From assembly GCF_000425305.1 (NCBI RefSeq), contig NZ_AUDE01000009.1, positions 1 to 64,000 of the forward strand: DNA of 64,000 nucleotides. Reading direction: 5' to 3'. A program made the position numbers and the translations under genes. Below the pieces are notes generated by a model that did not search any database, was not told the origin of the DNA, and worked only from the letters and a program-made list of their open reading frames with translations. This document shows, one piece after another, positions 16,598-26,142 of the stretch. Numbering within the stretch: position 1 is the stretch's first letter; every line of letters begins with the position of its first letter. Source of the DNA: Psychroserpens burtonensis DSM 12212. Its GTDB lineage: Bacteria > Bacteroidota > Bacteroidia > Flavobacteriales > Flavobacteriaceae.

Positions 16598-17697
16598 TTA
16601 AATTCTTAGACTTAAATAAAATTAATTCAAAGTACGAAGATACCTTTTCATCTCGATTTAAAGCATTTTTAAATTCTGGATATTATATAAAGGGTTCTGA
16701 AGTCAATCAATTTGAAGAAGATTTTGCAAACTATTGTGGCACAAAACACTGCATTGGAGTTGCTAATGGTCTTGATGCGTTAACGCTAATTTTCAAAGGC
16801 TATATAGAACTGGGTAAATTGAAAGTTGGTGATGAAGTCATAATTCCCGCAAACACCTATATAGCAACCATACTATCTGTTATTAATTCTGGGCTTAAAC
16901 CTGTGTTTGTAGAGCCAAACGAAGCAACTTTTAATATCTCACCTTCGGAAATTTTAAAACACCTCAAACCATCGGTTAAAGCTATACTGGTCGTTCATTT
17001 ATATGGGCAGTTAGCAGACATGTCTGAAATTAGCACGTTGGCCAAAAATAATAACCTTCTGGTTATTGAAGATGCTGCCCAAGCTCATGGAGCGGTATCT
17101 ATTTCTGAAGAAAAAAAAGCAGGAAACTTATCTCATGCAGCAGGTTTTAGTTTTTATCCCACTAAAAACCTTGGAGCTTTAGGTGATGCAGGAGCTGTGA
17201 CGACCAACGATGATGCCCTAGCAGCATGTATTAAATTACTGCATAACTACGGAAGTTCTAAGAAATATGTCAACGAAAAAATTGGAATTAACAGCAGGCT
17301 AGATGAACTGCAAGCATCATTTTTAAATGTGAAACTAAAAGACTTAGATATACAGAATGAGATAAGACGTGACATTGCTAAACGGTTTTTAAATGGAATT
17401 GATAATCCTAAAATTACACTTCCGTTTTATGATGGTTCTAATAATCATGTGTTTCATGTTTTTGTTATTAGAGTTGAAGACAGAGTGCATTTTACGACCT
17501 ATTTGGACCAAAAAGAAATAGGGTTCTTAATTCATTATCCTATTGCTCCACATCACCAAAAAGCCTTGTCTCTTTATAAATCTCTATATTTGCCAATTAC
17601 AGAGGCCATTCATGATACCGTAATTAGTATCCCAATGAGTCCTGTAATGACTAATGACGAGATTGAAACAATTATTAATGCCCTAAACCTTTATTAA
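16594..17697 (+). CDS. DegT/DnrJ/EryC1/StrS aminotransferase, FdtB-like
   Basis: A PLP-dependent sugar aminotransferase of 367 aa. Seen: [14 protein letters not shown] (56-69), [12 protein letters not shown] (81-92), [11 protein letters not shown] (157-167, cofactor Asp), and [15 protein letters not shown] (186-200) with Lys191 as Schiff-base lysine; NSRLDELQA follows. With the FdtA-type ketoisomerase at 27246 it would make dTDP-3-amino-3,6-dideoxyhexose (Fuc3N or Qui3N). The 10-kb gap makes the partnership an inference. It overlaps the upstream acyltransferase by 4 nt and is followed at once by a flippase. Confidence 0.85.
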   Translation: MIKFLDLNKINSKYEDTFSSRFKAFLNSGYYIKGSEVNQFEEDFANYCGTKHCIGVANGLDALTLIFKGYIELGKLKVGDEVIIPANTYIATILSVINSGLKPVFVEPNEATFNISPSEILKHLKPSVKAILVVHLYGQLADMSEISTLAKNNNLLVIEDAAQAHGAVSISEEKKAGNLSHAAGFSFYPTKNLGALGDAGAVTTNDDALAACIKLLHNYGSSKKYVNEKIGINSRLDELQASFLNVKLKDLDIQNEIRRDIAKRFLNGIDNPKITLPFYDGSNNHVFHVFVIRVEDRVHFTTYLDQKEIGFLIHYPIAPHHQKALSLYKSLYLPITEAIHDTVISIPMSPVMTNDEIETIINALNLY

Positions 17698-19011
17698 TTG
17701 AAAAGCTTAATTAAATACATTAACACTAATGTATTATTTAAAGTAGCACATCTTAACTCTGCGACGATTATTACTAAAATTATTGCAGGTGTTTTAACAT
17801 CTAAGGCCATTGCTTTTTTTATTGGTGTTGAGGGCATGGCTTTGATTGGTAATCTCAGGAATTTTTTAGGAGCTATTCAATCTATTTCAATACTTGGGTT
17901 TTATAATGGCGTAGTTAATACCATTGCTAAATTTAGAGAGGATAGTATCAATTTAAGTAAAACCTTATCTACTGCTTATTATTTATGCTTCTTCTCAACC
18001 ATTATAGTTGCGTTTACATGTTACTATAATGCGCAATTCATCAACGACTTATTATTTTCATCGTATTACGACTTTGCCTATGTCATTAAAATAATGGCTT
18101 TAGCATTACCATTTTATGCATTAAATATGATGTGTTTTTCCATAATGAATGGCTTTTCTAACTATAAAATGCTACTCATTATTAATATCATAGGTCAAAT
18201 CTTAGGCTTGCTAGTAACGTTGCTTTTAATTTATCAAGATCGTATAGATGGCGCTTTGATTGCTGCAGTTATAGCACCGTCCTTGATATTTTTAATTACT
18301 TTGGTAGGTATCGTAAATAGAAGAAACTTAATGACGTCTATTAAAATAGATCATATAAGTTTTGATATTTTAAAATCGTTTAGTCCATATACTGCGATGG
18401 CCTTGGTTACAGCAGTAGCTTTGCCTTTAATTTCTATTTGTATTCGTAATTATATTATTTCTGAAATTGGAATAAAGGAAGCAGGTTACTGGGAGGCAAT
18501 GAATAGGATTTCTAGTTATTACTTGATGTTTATTACGTCAATAATCACGCTTTATATCGTGCCTAAGTTTAGCAAAATTAAGATTAAAGCAGACTTTAAG
18601 AAGGAGATTTTTAGTTTTTATAAATCGGTGATGCCAATTTTTGGATTAGGCTTGGTGTTAATTTATATTTTGAGGCCTTTTATAGTGCCACTTATCTTTT
18701 CCGAAGAATTTCAACCAACAGAAAATTTGTTCTTTTGGCAACTTCTAGGAGACTTTATTAAGGTGTTAACGCTGGTTATTTCTTACCAATTTTTAGCCAA
18801 AAAAATGTTTATGCATTTTATTATAGTAGAAGTGTTTTTAGTCATAACGCTCTATTTTTCTAGTGTTTATTTTATTGACGCGTATGGTGTTGAAGGAGCC
18901 GTTATAGGACATTTTTTAAGTTATGTAATGCATTATGGCATTGTGTTACTTATTTTTGGTACATCGCTGTTTGGGATAATCCCAGAAACATCTCAAGAAG
19001 ATGCATCTTAG
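17698..19011 (+). CDS. Wzx-type polysaccharide flippase 1
   Basis: An O-antigen translocase-like protein of the MOP/MATE superfamily, 437 aa with about 12 membrane segments. The N-terminal region carries VGVEGMALIGNLRNFLGAIQSISILGFYNGVV, close to WzxE-type proteins; GYWEAMNRISSYYLMFITSIITLYIVPKFSKI is the matching mid-region. It flips lipid-linked oligosaccharide across the inner membrane. The start is TTG 17698, directly after the aminotransferase stop, so it is probably the last gene of that operon. It converges with flippase 2, with 1 nt between stops. Confidence 0.85.
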   Translation: MKSLIKYINTNVLFKVAHLNSATIITKIIAGVLTSKAIAFFIGVEGMALIGNLRNFLGAIQSISILGFYNGVVNTIAKFREDSINLSKTLSTAYYLCFFSTIIVAFTCYYNAQFINDLLFSSYYDFAYVIKIMALALPFYALNMMCFSIMNGFSNYKMLLIINIIGQILGLLVTLLLIYQDRIDGALIAAVIAPSLIFLITLVGIVNRRNLMTSIKIDHISFDILKSFSPYTAMALVTAVALPLISICIRNYIISEIGIKEAGYWEAMNRISSYYLMFITSIITLYIVPKFSKIKIKADFKKEIFSFYKSVMPIFGLGLVLIYILRPFIVPLIFSEEFQPTENLFFWQLLGDFIKVLTLVISYQFLAKKMFMHFIIVEVFLVITLYFSSVYFIDAYGVEGAVIGHFLSYVMHYGIVLLIFGTSLFGIIPETSQEDAS

Positions 19012-19012
19012 A

Positions 19013-20254
19013 TTAGATCCAAAGTAATTTTCTAAAGTATATATTCATTGCAATGAAGTGTAGAACATAAGTGACAAAATATGCTATTGAAACTCCAACA
19101 AAACCATAATATTCAATAAAGAATATGGTTAAACAGCAAAAGACTACTGCCCAACCTATTTGAAAACCTATAAACACCTTAGTATTAGCTTTAGATATCA
19201 ATAAATTACCAAGTACCCAAGAATTAATTTTAATAGCATCTCCAAGTAAGTGAAACAAGATGATTGAGTTTATTAATAAGAACTCTTTAGTAAATAGCAA
19301 CACTATAAGATAATCTTTGATTAAATAAACTGCAAGTGTTATGATTACTATAATTGGAAGACTTAGCGACCAAACTTTAAAGACTTCGTTTTTTAGTTTT
19401 TCTCCATTTAAATTAGTGAAAGTTGGAATCAAATAAAATTTAAATGTTGTTGTAAGAAACATAATATAAATAGCTGAAATTCTCCACATACCTTCCCATG
19501 AGCCAGCAAACTGATCTCCTAAGTTTCTATTTATAAAAGTTCTAACAAAGAAGGTTGCACCTAGCATAAATATTGGAGCAGTAACAGCCATTAAAGAGAA
19601 TTTTGTTAGATTTTTAAAATATTTTGAATTTATCCTTAATTTTAATTCCCTTATTGAAGGTTTTTTAATGTTTTTTAAAAATATGATTGAAATAAAAAAT
19701 ACAAGAATTTGACTTAAAGCAATTGCATGGATTGCTCCTAATAAATTAAATTTAATTACCAACACTATCATTATGATTGATGATAGTACTGTAGCAATAA
19801 TATTTATAATCACATAGGTTTTTATTTTTTTTAGCCCATTTAAAGTAGACAGAATTAGGCTGTAAACCGCAGAGGTGATAAATGAAAAGGATAAAAGTAT
19901 TAGAGCACTAGAAAATTTAGAATCCTCAAATAAATAGTGTGCGAGAGTTTTATTAAAAATAAGAGTTATAATGCAAACTATTACTGAAAATATTAAGTGA
20001 ATTTTTAGAGCAGAGCTAATAAACGGATTCAGTTTTTCTGTGTTATTATAATCTGCAACATATTTAATTACTCCATTTTCTGTACCAATTGTACTCGCAA
20101 CTTTTCCTAAACTAATAAAGTCTTTTAATTGACCTAAAAAAAACATACCACTAGTTCCAAGATAAATTGCGGTAACTTTATTAGTTATAAGTTTAGTTAT
20201 GAGAGATACAGAAGTGCTTATAAAAGAATAAAAGGATGTTTTAATTAGACTCAT
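19013..20254 (-). CDS. Wzx-type polysaccharide flippase 2
   Basis: 413 aa, about 12 membrane segments, with the same layout as flippase 1: YLGTSGMFFLGQLKDFISLGKVASTIGTENGVIKYV near the N-terminus and AGSWEGMWRISAIYIMFLTTTFKFYLIPTF in the middle. The two are clearly homologous but diverged, so they may serve different glycans. The ATG overlaps the sulfotransferase stop by 4 nt (ATGA), so the two genes form one reverse-strand operon. Confidence 0.85.
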   Translation of the reverse strand: MSLIKTSFYSFISTSVSLITKLITNKVTAIYLGTSGMFFLGQLKDFISLGKVASTIGTENGVIKYVADYNNTEKLNPFISSALKIHLIFSVIVCIITLIFNKTLAHYLFEDSKFSSALILLSFSFITSAVYSLILSTLNGLKKIKTYVIINIIATVLSSIIMIVLVIKFNLLGAIHAIALSQILVFFISIIFLKNIKKPSIRELKLRINSKYFKNLTKFSLMAVTAPIFMLGATFFVRTFINRNLGDQFAGSWEGMWRISAIYIMFLTTTFKFYLIPTFTNLNGEKLKNEVFKVWSLSLPIIVIITLAVYLIKDYLIVLLFTKEFLLINSIILFHLLGDAIKINSWVLGNLLISKANTKVFIGFQIGWAVVFCCLTIFFIEYYGFVGVSIAYFVTYVLHFIAMNIYFRKLLWI

Positions 20255-21186
20255 AGATATTTCTTAAAATCGTTCCATACACTAAAATTCTTGTTTAAAA
20301 TTGACTGTAGTAATATAAAGTCTTTTTTGTATAACTCTGTAATCCATTGTCTTTCTTCATTAGATAATTTTGGGTAATCAGTGTTTGTTTTACTCTTATT
20401 AATCGCAAAATTCTTTATTTTATTTTTGATTGATGTTTTTAAATGTCTTGGTATAAAAAAATGAATTGGCTTGAGTATCCTAATACTATTACTCATCAAT
20501 TTTGTAATTGTGTTATAACGTTTTGGATTTTTAAGTATAACAGTTTTATTAGCCTTAGTTTTATTAATTGAATCAAACTTAGACAAATTTAAAAACTCTA
20601 AACATTCGTTAACCACACCAAGTTGATTACTTTTTAAATCTTCAAAAAATACAACTTTAATGTTTTTGCTGTCAAAATTATCATAAAATCTAGATAGCCA
20701 TTTACCATAAAGGCCGTATTGAAAATAACTTTTAAACCTACCACTAGGTTGTCGTTTAGAATTATCTGGTTCAATATCAATATCATTTAAAATAGCATCT
20801 TTTAATTCAAGAGATTCCATTCCTAATCCTTTAAGATACCAATAATGAGAATATAACCTATCAACAGGGTTTCTTAATATAAAAATGAATTTCACATCCT
20901 CATCTAAATGCGCTTTAACCCTTTCAATAAATTTAGGAAAAAGCATGTAACTGGTACTTGCATCTCCTCTATATTTAGCATTAGGTTTTTCTTTTAAAAT
21001 CTCACTGTATTTATTGTTATAAAAATCAATTGATGTATCAAAGTCATCTTTAACAATGTAAAAAGGTTCCTTTGCTGATGACATACAAATATCTTCATGA
21101 AAATTCAGTAATGCGTGCAAAGTGCTAGTTCCTGATTTTGCAGCACCTGGAATGAAAAGATTAGGAAAATATTTTGATTTTTGCAT
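20251..21186 (-). CDS. Sulfotransferase domain protein
   Basis: 311 aa, cytoplasmic sulfotransferase of the heparan/NodH type. The PAPS-binding 5'-loop is PGAAKSGTSTL (residues 13-23) and the 3'-phosphate loop is FIFILRNPVDRLYSHYW (about 97-113). A family-typical C-terminal stretch, LYGKWLSRFYDNFDSKNIKVVFFEDL, follows. It would transfer sulfate from PAPS to a sugar hydroxyl, implying a sulfated surface glycan, common in marine Flavobacteriaceae. It is first in an operon with flippase 2. Confidence 0.9.
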   Translation of the reverse strand: MQKSKYFPNLFIPGAAKSGTSTLHALLNFHEDICMSSAKEPFYIVKDDFDTSIDFYNNKYSEILKEKPNAKYRGDASTSYMLFPKFIERVKAHLDEDVKFIFILRNPVDRLYSHYWYLKGLGMESLELKDAILNDIDIEPDNSKRQPSGRFKSYFQYGLYGKWLSRFYDNFDSKNIKVVFFEDLKSNQLGVVNECLEFLNLSKFDSINKTKANKTVILKNPKRYNTITKLMSNSIRILKPIHFFIPRHLKTSIKNKIKNFAINKSKTNTDYPKLSNEERQWITELYKKDFILLQSILNKNFSVWNDFKKYL

Positions 21187-21294
21187 TAAACGAATAGTGT
21201 AATTTCAAAAATAAACAATTCTTCTTCAAAAACTTTATTGTTAACATCCTATCCAGAGGAGTTTTTATAATTTATAGGAAAAAGTGTATTTTTA

Positions 21295-21313
21295 ATTACG
21301 GAAAAACCGTAAT
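21295..21313. promoter_or_regulatory. Perfect hairpin ATTACGG-AAAAA-CCGTAAT
   Basis: A 7-bp perfect inverted repeat with a 5-nt loop, about 95 bp before the broken secreted fibre-like gene at 21408. It suits a transcription-factor site in the shared upstream region of the divergent sulfotransferase and fibre-like genes. Confidence 0.4.
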
Positions 21314-21407
21314 ATGTGTATGATTTTCAGTATTTTAACATTGATAAGTGTGTTTTTATGTTTTAATTTCCTGCATTAATAGATGTTTAATCTAAAAATC
21401 AATTATT

Positions 21408-22235
21408 ATGAGAAAATTACTTTTTTTAAGTTTATTGGCAGTTACTTCTACTGCAACATCACAAACCACATTTCCAACAAACACATTTCCAACTACAGGG
21501 AATGCTGGAGTTGGAACTTTGACACCAACAGAAGAATTAGAAGTTGTTGGTACAGTTAAAGGTGAACGTAGAATATTTACCAAGTCTTTACCTAATGGAT
21601 CTATATTTAGTAGTGGTTCAGATAGGAATTTACAATGTTCTGTGCTAAATGCAGGTACATAATTTGGACCTAGTGGCTTTATTTTAAATGTATTAGATTT
21701 TACAGAATCAAATTATAATACTCAAGCCCAATCTTTTATTGGTATGGAAGATAGGAATTATAAAAGCCGTTGGAGATTTTTTGCTAACACAGTAGGATCT
21801 AGTGAACTAATTTATTATAACAAAAGTCAGTCACATTTTTTTAAGTTAAAAGAGGATGGTAGTGATAATGTATATTTAAACTTACCCAAAGCTAATTCTT
21901 ACTTAACAATTGGTACAAAATCTTTTAGTGATAACGGTGATTTGTATAATTTAACAGTTAATGGTAAAATGAGAGCACACTCTGTTAAGGTGTATACCGA
22001 TTGGGCCGATTATGTTTTTGAAGAAGATTATAAATTACCAACATTAGAAGAGGTTGAAGCCTTTATTAAATTGAATGGGCATTTACAAGATATACCTAGT
22101 GCTGCAGAAGTTGAAGAAAATGGTATTGAACTTGGAGAAATGAATAAATTATTACTTCAAAAAATAGAAGAGTTGATGCTTTATACCATTGAGCTTAAGA
22201 AGGAGGTTGACGTGTTAAAAACTAAAATAGATTAA
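21408..22235 (+). pseudogene. Secreted fibre-like protein, interrupted by one nonsense codon
   Basis: A signal peptide (MRKLLFLSLLAVTSTATSQ) and the T-rich GNAGVGTLTPTEELEVVGTVKGE repeat-like start are followed by TAA at 21660-21662. The same frame then continues without a break (FGPSGFILNVLDF...) to 22235. The C-terminus, WADYVFEEDYKLPTLEEVEAFIKLNGHLQDIPSA, plus a coiled-coil tail, is the common end of Bacteroidota tail-fibre/S74-like secreted proteins. A single base change would restore a 276-aa protein. The next gene starts 2 nt after its stop. Confidence 0.8.
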
Positions 22236-22237
22236 TT

Positions 22238-24052
22238 ATGAGAAGCTTAATTTTAATTTTATTTTTAACGATATTTACTTTTAGTTTTTCTCAAGACTCT
22301 GCGTACTGGTTTAGTATAAAAGATTCATCTAAGATTCCAAAAGTAACCCAAGGAAGAAGCTATGTCACTTTAGATTTTGGAGACAAGACCATAAATGGTA
22401 TATTCTCTAAATATAATGTTATAAGCTTTGAAAGATCTTTGCCAGCATCTAATAATGCTCTATTGCTAGAAGTTTTTGAGATTACTACTTCAGATTTAGC
22501 TTTATTTGATGAAATGGACGATAAACTCTCGCATATTTTTTTCAATTTAGAAGAGAAAAAAGAAATTCAATTTCTTTATATTCCCAATGATTTTGGAACA
22601 AATGGAGGTGAACTACAAGAACAAGAAGAACTTAATTATATTAATGCTCCTCAAGCATGGGATATGACAACAGGGAGTACTGATATCATAATTAGTATTT
22701 CAGAAAGTGTGAATATAAATCATGAAGATTTAATTGGACAATCTGATATTCATAATGGTGGAAGTAGCTCATCTTATAATGGACATGGCACCAGTGTTGC
22801 TTTGTTTGCTGGAGGAGTTACAGATAATAATACTGGTATGGCATCTGTTGGTTTTAATAGTTTTATTCGAAGTAAATCAGGTGGGACAAATGCTGTTATA
22901 CAATTAGCAAAAGATGGTGTTAAAATTATTAATATGAGTTGGGGATCATGTAACCTTTCACAGAACACTATTGATATTAGGCAAATGGCAATGGATGAAG
23001 CGTATGGTTATGGAGCTGTATTAATAGCTGCTGCTGGAAATGGAGCTTTTAGTTGTCCATCATTAGGCTATGGAGCTTACCTTTATCCAGCGGCTAATGA
23101 TCACGTTATTGCTGTTACGGTAGTTGGACATTTATATGAACTAAATGATCCAGATTCCACGCACAATATTCAAAAAGATAGATTTGAAGCAGTTGGTAAT
23201 TCTAACCTTTCAATTACTTATAATGACAGAGTTGATATTGCTGCTCCTGGAAGAGCAGTTTTGACACAGCAGTCAGGTCAGCCTAATGGGACTTATACTT
23301 ATGGAGGTGGCACATCATATGCAGCGCCAATTGTTGCTGGAACAGTAGGTTTAATGTTAGATTTAAATTATTGTTTAACGCAGGAAGAAGTGGAAACTGT
23401 TTTAAAATTAACATCAAAGAAGATTGATAATTTATCTGTTAACCAATCCTATAACGGTCAAATTGGTTCAGGAGTTCTAGATGCTTATAAAGCGGTGAAA
23501 ATGTCAAAAGATATGGCAGATGAGTTTGGAATTGTTGAAGTTAATGATAGAATCTTATATCGTTGGTCTTATATACTGGAAACAGCACCTTATGAAATCC
23601 AAATGTCTAATAACGATGTTACAGGTAATGCTCAATTGGAATTCAAAGCTAGAAATAATATTGAAATTTTGAGTGGAGATTATTATCCCCAAACTGGTGG
23701 CTATATAGATTTAAGTATAGATGAAACGTTGGCATTAGATTGTTCACTACCTCCTAGTTCAAGTTCTAGAATGTCTAATGTTGATAAAGATGATAGTAAG
23801 GAAAGTGATATTGAAGTTATCCCTACATTAGTGACTACCAATGTTAAAATATCAAATTTGAATGCTAGTAGTGAAAATCTTTTATCAATTAAAATTTATG
23901 ATTTCTATAGACAGGAAGTTTATACTAATGACAAGATAAATTCAAATTCAGTCAATTTAAATTTAGAACATTTGAATGAAGGCATTTATATCTTGCAAGT
24001 TTTAGATAGTAGAGGTAAACAAATTCACGTTCAGAAAATAGTCGAAAAATAA
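22238..24052 (+). CDS. Subtilisin-like S8 family protein with T9SS sorting domain; catalytic Asp replaced by Glu
   Basis: 604 aa: signal peptide (1-18), N-terminal pro-like region to about 115, an S8 domain (about 125-425) and a T9SS type A C-terminal domain (about 520-604, ending IYILQVLDSRGKQIHVQKIVEK). The His (NGHGTSVA, His183), the oxyanion Asn (AAAGNGAF, Asn268) and Ser (GGGTSYAAP, Ser360) are in place. The position of the catalytic Asp reads ISISES, with Glu156 where family members have D. It is probably exported through T9SS. Activity is uncertain. It lies 2 nt after the fibre-like pseudogene. Confidence 0.85.
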   Translation: MRSLILILFLTIFTFSFSQDSAYWFSIKDSSKIPKVTQGRSYVTLDFGDKTINGIFSKYNVISFERSLPASNNALLLEVFEITTSDLALFDEMDDKLSHIFFNLEEKKEIQFLYIPNDFGTNGGELQEQEELNYINAPQAWDMTTGSTDIIISISESVNINHEDLIGQSDIHNGGSSSSYNGHGTSVALFAGGVTDNNTGMASVGFNSFIRSKSGGTNAVIQLAKDGVKIINMSWGSCNLSQNTIDIRQMAMDEAYGYGAVLIAAAGNGAFSCPSLGYGAYLYPAANDHVIAVTVVGHLYELNDPDSTHNIQKDRFEAVGNSNLSITYNDRVDIAAPGRAVLTQQSGQPNGTYTYGGGTSYAAPIVAGTVGLMLDLNYCLTQEEVETVLKLTSKKIDNLSVNQSYNGQIGSGVLDAYKAVKMSKDMADEFGIVEVNDRILYRWSYILETAPYEIQMSNNDVTGNAQLEFKARNNIEILSGDYYPQTGGYIDLSIDETLALDCSLPPSSSSRMSNVDKDDSKESDIEVIPTLVTTNVKISNLNASSENLLSIKIYDFYRQEVYTNDKINSNSVNLNLEHLNEGIYILQVLDSRGKQIHVQKIVEK

Positions 24053-24063
24053 AATTATAATAG

Positions 24064-24094
24064 CTGCCAGCTTACTATTAAGCTGGTAGTTTTT
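24064..24094 (+). terminator. Terminator of the S8 gene
   Basis: CTGCCAGCTT (24064-24073) pairs with AAGCTGGTAG (24080-24089) with one wobble, followed by TTTTT. Between the S8 gene and the convergent glycosyltransferase. Confidence 0.75.
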
Positions 24095-24138
24095 ATGTTT
24101 AATAAATTGAAGTGATTTTAGCATTTTATTTAACTTAA

Positions 24139-24957
24139 TTATTTATTAATCAGCGTTTTTAATATTAATTTTACATTCTTAAACAACCTGTTTGGCAGTG
24201 TCTTAATATTATAAAAAACAACATCGATGTCTCGCTCGTCAATTTCAATATTTTTGAGTCCAAAATCATCCATTTTAAAATTAGTAGTTTTTTTTGAAGT
24301 CTTACTAATGTCATTTAATACATTATTACCATGAACAAATTGAATCCATAAACGCTCATTTTTATTAATAATTTGATGGTTATGAGATTTCCAATAATGA
24401 TGTTCTTTGGATAGGACACTCTCAAAGTTATCCTTTTCACTTATGACACTCATAAATGGATTGTGCTCTTTTTTCACCAACCTCAATTGATAATTTTTAT
24501 TAGGCATTAATATTAATTGATATCCTAGATTAATGTTAATTACAGCACTCTTCGGTTGAAATAAATTTTGAATTGTTTTGATAAAATTTTTATGCACGAT
24601 ATCATCGTTATCTAATCGTGTTGTAATAATAAAACGATTTTGAGAATCTGCTTTAACAAAATTGGAGATGTCCTTTTCTAAATTTTTAAACCCATCAATA
24701 AATAAAGGTTGGAAAAAAGGTAGATGTATTTCTAAATTTTTAATTTTAGAGCTGTAGTCTTTTGGAGTGTCAATATCAAAGCAAACAAGCCATTTAAAAT
24801 TCTTATTGGTTTGGTTCTCTATAGATGGTAAACAATATGTTTCAAAAATATTAAAACGCTCATCCAGCCATGTATTTGATAACACATGATTGTCACTATT
24901 TGGATTATGCCAATTTTCGTTTTTTAAATTAAACCGCGTTATTAAATAGTGTTCCAT
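24139..24957 (-). CDS. Putative rhamnosyltransferase-family glycosyltransferase
   Basis: 272 aa, matching the layout of the putative rhamnosyl transferase family: MEHYLITRFNLK start, TWLDERFNIFETYCLPSIENQTNKNFKWLVCFD, and the DxD-containing TTRLDNDDIVHKNFI (about residues 149-163). It would add a sugar to the growing polymer at the inner membrane. The gene is next to and co-directional with the GT4 gene upstream, with a 1-nt gap, so the two are coupled. The sugar cannot be read from the sequence. Confidence 0.8.
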   Translation of the reverse strand: MEHYLITRFNLKNENWHNPNSDNHVLSNTWLDERFNIFETYCLPSIENQTNKNFKWLVCFDIDTPKDYSSKIKNLEIHLPFFQPLFIDGFKNLEKDISNFVKADSQNRFIITTRLDNDDIVHKNFIKTIQNLFQPKSAVININLGYQLILMPNKNYQLRLVKKEHNPFMSVISEKDNFESVLSKEHHYWKSHNHQIINKNERLWIQFVHGNNVLNDISKTSKKTTNFKMDDFGLKNIEIDERDIDVVFYNIKTLPNRLFKNVKLILKTLINK

Positions 24958-24958
24958 T

Positions 24959-26107
24959 TTAAGATATATTCTGAGACCATGTTTCTACGTATTTCTGAGT
25001 GATTTTAATATAATCATGCTCTTTTTCTATGAAATTTCTTGCGTTGTTTCCTATTTCAATAATAGATTTAGGGTGTTCTATTAACCAACTTAACTTATCT
25101 ACTAATTCAATTACATTTGGCAAAGCGTTTATAGCTATTGTGTTTTCTTTAATATTATAATAATCTAGCCACTGTTGTTCAGCTCCAGTGAATACCACTT
25201 TACCTTTAGACATGGCTTCTAAAGCATTATAACCTTGGTCATAAGCATAAACTTGATCTAAGAAAATATGACACGTGTCATATAATTTAATGTACTCTTT
25301 GTAAGGAATGTTTTCTGTTCTAATGATGTCAACTTTATTAGTATATTTTTTTTTAATTATTTCTAAGGCCTTATCAAAAAAAACATTCCCTTTTTTTATA
25401 TAACCACTGGTATTTATACCATGAAAAATTATGATTTTATCACTAATAGATAAAGTTTTAAAATCTATTTTATGTGTGTTTATGGGATTTGGTATCATAC
25501 CTCTATACGCATCAACTCCTATATGTGGTAAATGGTAATCTATATCTGAAGAAATTACACCATTAACATTTTCATATAAATATTGATGCAGTTTTTTGTG
25601 AGAAGATTTTAGCTTGTTTAAAATGTGTTTGTAATAAGGTCTATGTTTTTCATCTTCTTGTAAAGGAGTTAATATAGAATACCTATAGTTTTTGTCAAAT
25701 GCATATTTTACACTAACGTAATCTATTCCGCAGGATAATAGAAAAACACTTTTATTATACTGTATTAATTTTTTAATCAGAAAAATTTCAAATTTGGGAT
25801 AGGTTTTAAGAACACCTTCATTAATTAATTGTACTACATCATAGCCCTTTAACCTATGAAGAATTTTATAGAATCTAAATGCATTCTCAAAAGCAATAAG
25901 ATTGATACTTGTAATTCTTAATATCAATTTTGTAATAGGATGCCAAAACGAATTATTAAATATTTTTGACCCAATAGTTATATCAACATCATAATTTTTG
26001 AATCCGTCTCTATCACCAATAAGAAGTACTTCATGATTGAGCTCAACCAAACCCTCCTTTAAAGAATTGTGCAACCGGCTATATTCTCCTATTAAAAGAA
26101 TCTTCAT
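24959..26107 (-). CDS. Glycosyltransferase family 4-like
   Basis: 382 aa with the GT-B two-domain layout. MKILLIGEYSRLHNSLKEGL opens the N-terminal domain. The nucleotide-sugar motif region is seen at DTCHIFLDQVYAYDQGYNALEAMSKGKVVFTGAEQQ (about residues 269-304), where the E of NALEAMSKG is the usual EX7E-type residue. It is the first gene of a two-gene reverse-strand unit with the rhamnosyltransferase-like gene, and divergent from the GT4 gene at 26143 with 35 bp between. Confidence 0.8.
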   Translation of the reverse strand: MKILLIGEYSRLHNSLKEGLVELNHEVLLIGDRDGFKNYDVDITIGSKIFNNSFWHPITKLILRITSINLIAFENAFRFYKILHRLKGYDVVQLINEGVLKTYPKFEIFLIKKLIQYNKSVFLLSCGIDYVSVKYAFDKNYRYSILTPLQEDEKHRPYYKHILNKLKSSHKKLHQYLYENVNGVISSDIDYHLPHIGVDAYRGMIPNPINTHKIDFKTLSISDKIIIFHGINTSGYIKKGNVFFDKALEIIKKKYTNKVDIIRTENIPYKEYIKLYDTCHIFLDQVYAYDQGYNALEAMSKGKVVFTGAEQQWLDYYNIKENTIAINALPNVIELVDKLSWLIEHPKSIIEIGNNARNFIEKEHDYIKITQKYVETWSQNIS

Positions 26108-26116
26108 TTATATTAG

Positions 26117-26124
26117 TACATTTG
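26117..26124 (+). promoter_or_regulatory. Promoter -7 box of the GT4-fdtA unit
   Basis: TACATTTG matches TAnnTTTG and lies 18 bp before ATG 26143, in the 35-bp divergent gap. No TTG is visible at the usual upstream distance. Confidence 0.45.
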
Positions 26125-26142
26125 TTTCAAAGATAGTTTTTA

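Noticed and set aside
21660-21662. Stop-codon read-through or recoding (also at 13641 and 47010)
   Set aside because: The codons differ (TAA, TAA, TAG), no shared downstream structure is seen and no suppressor tRNA is in the window; mutation or sequencing error is simpler.
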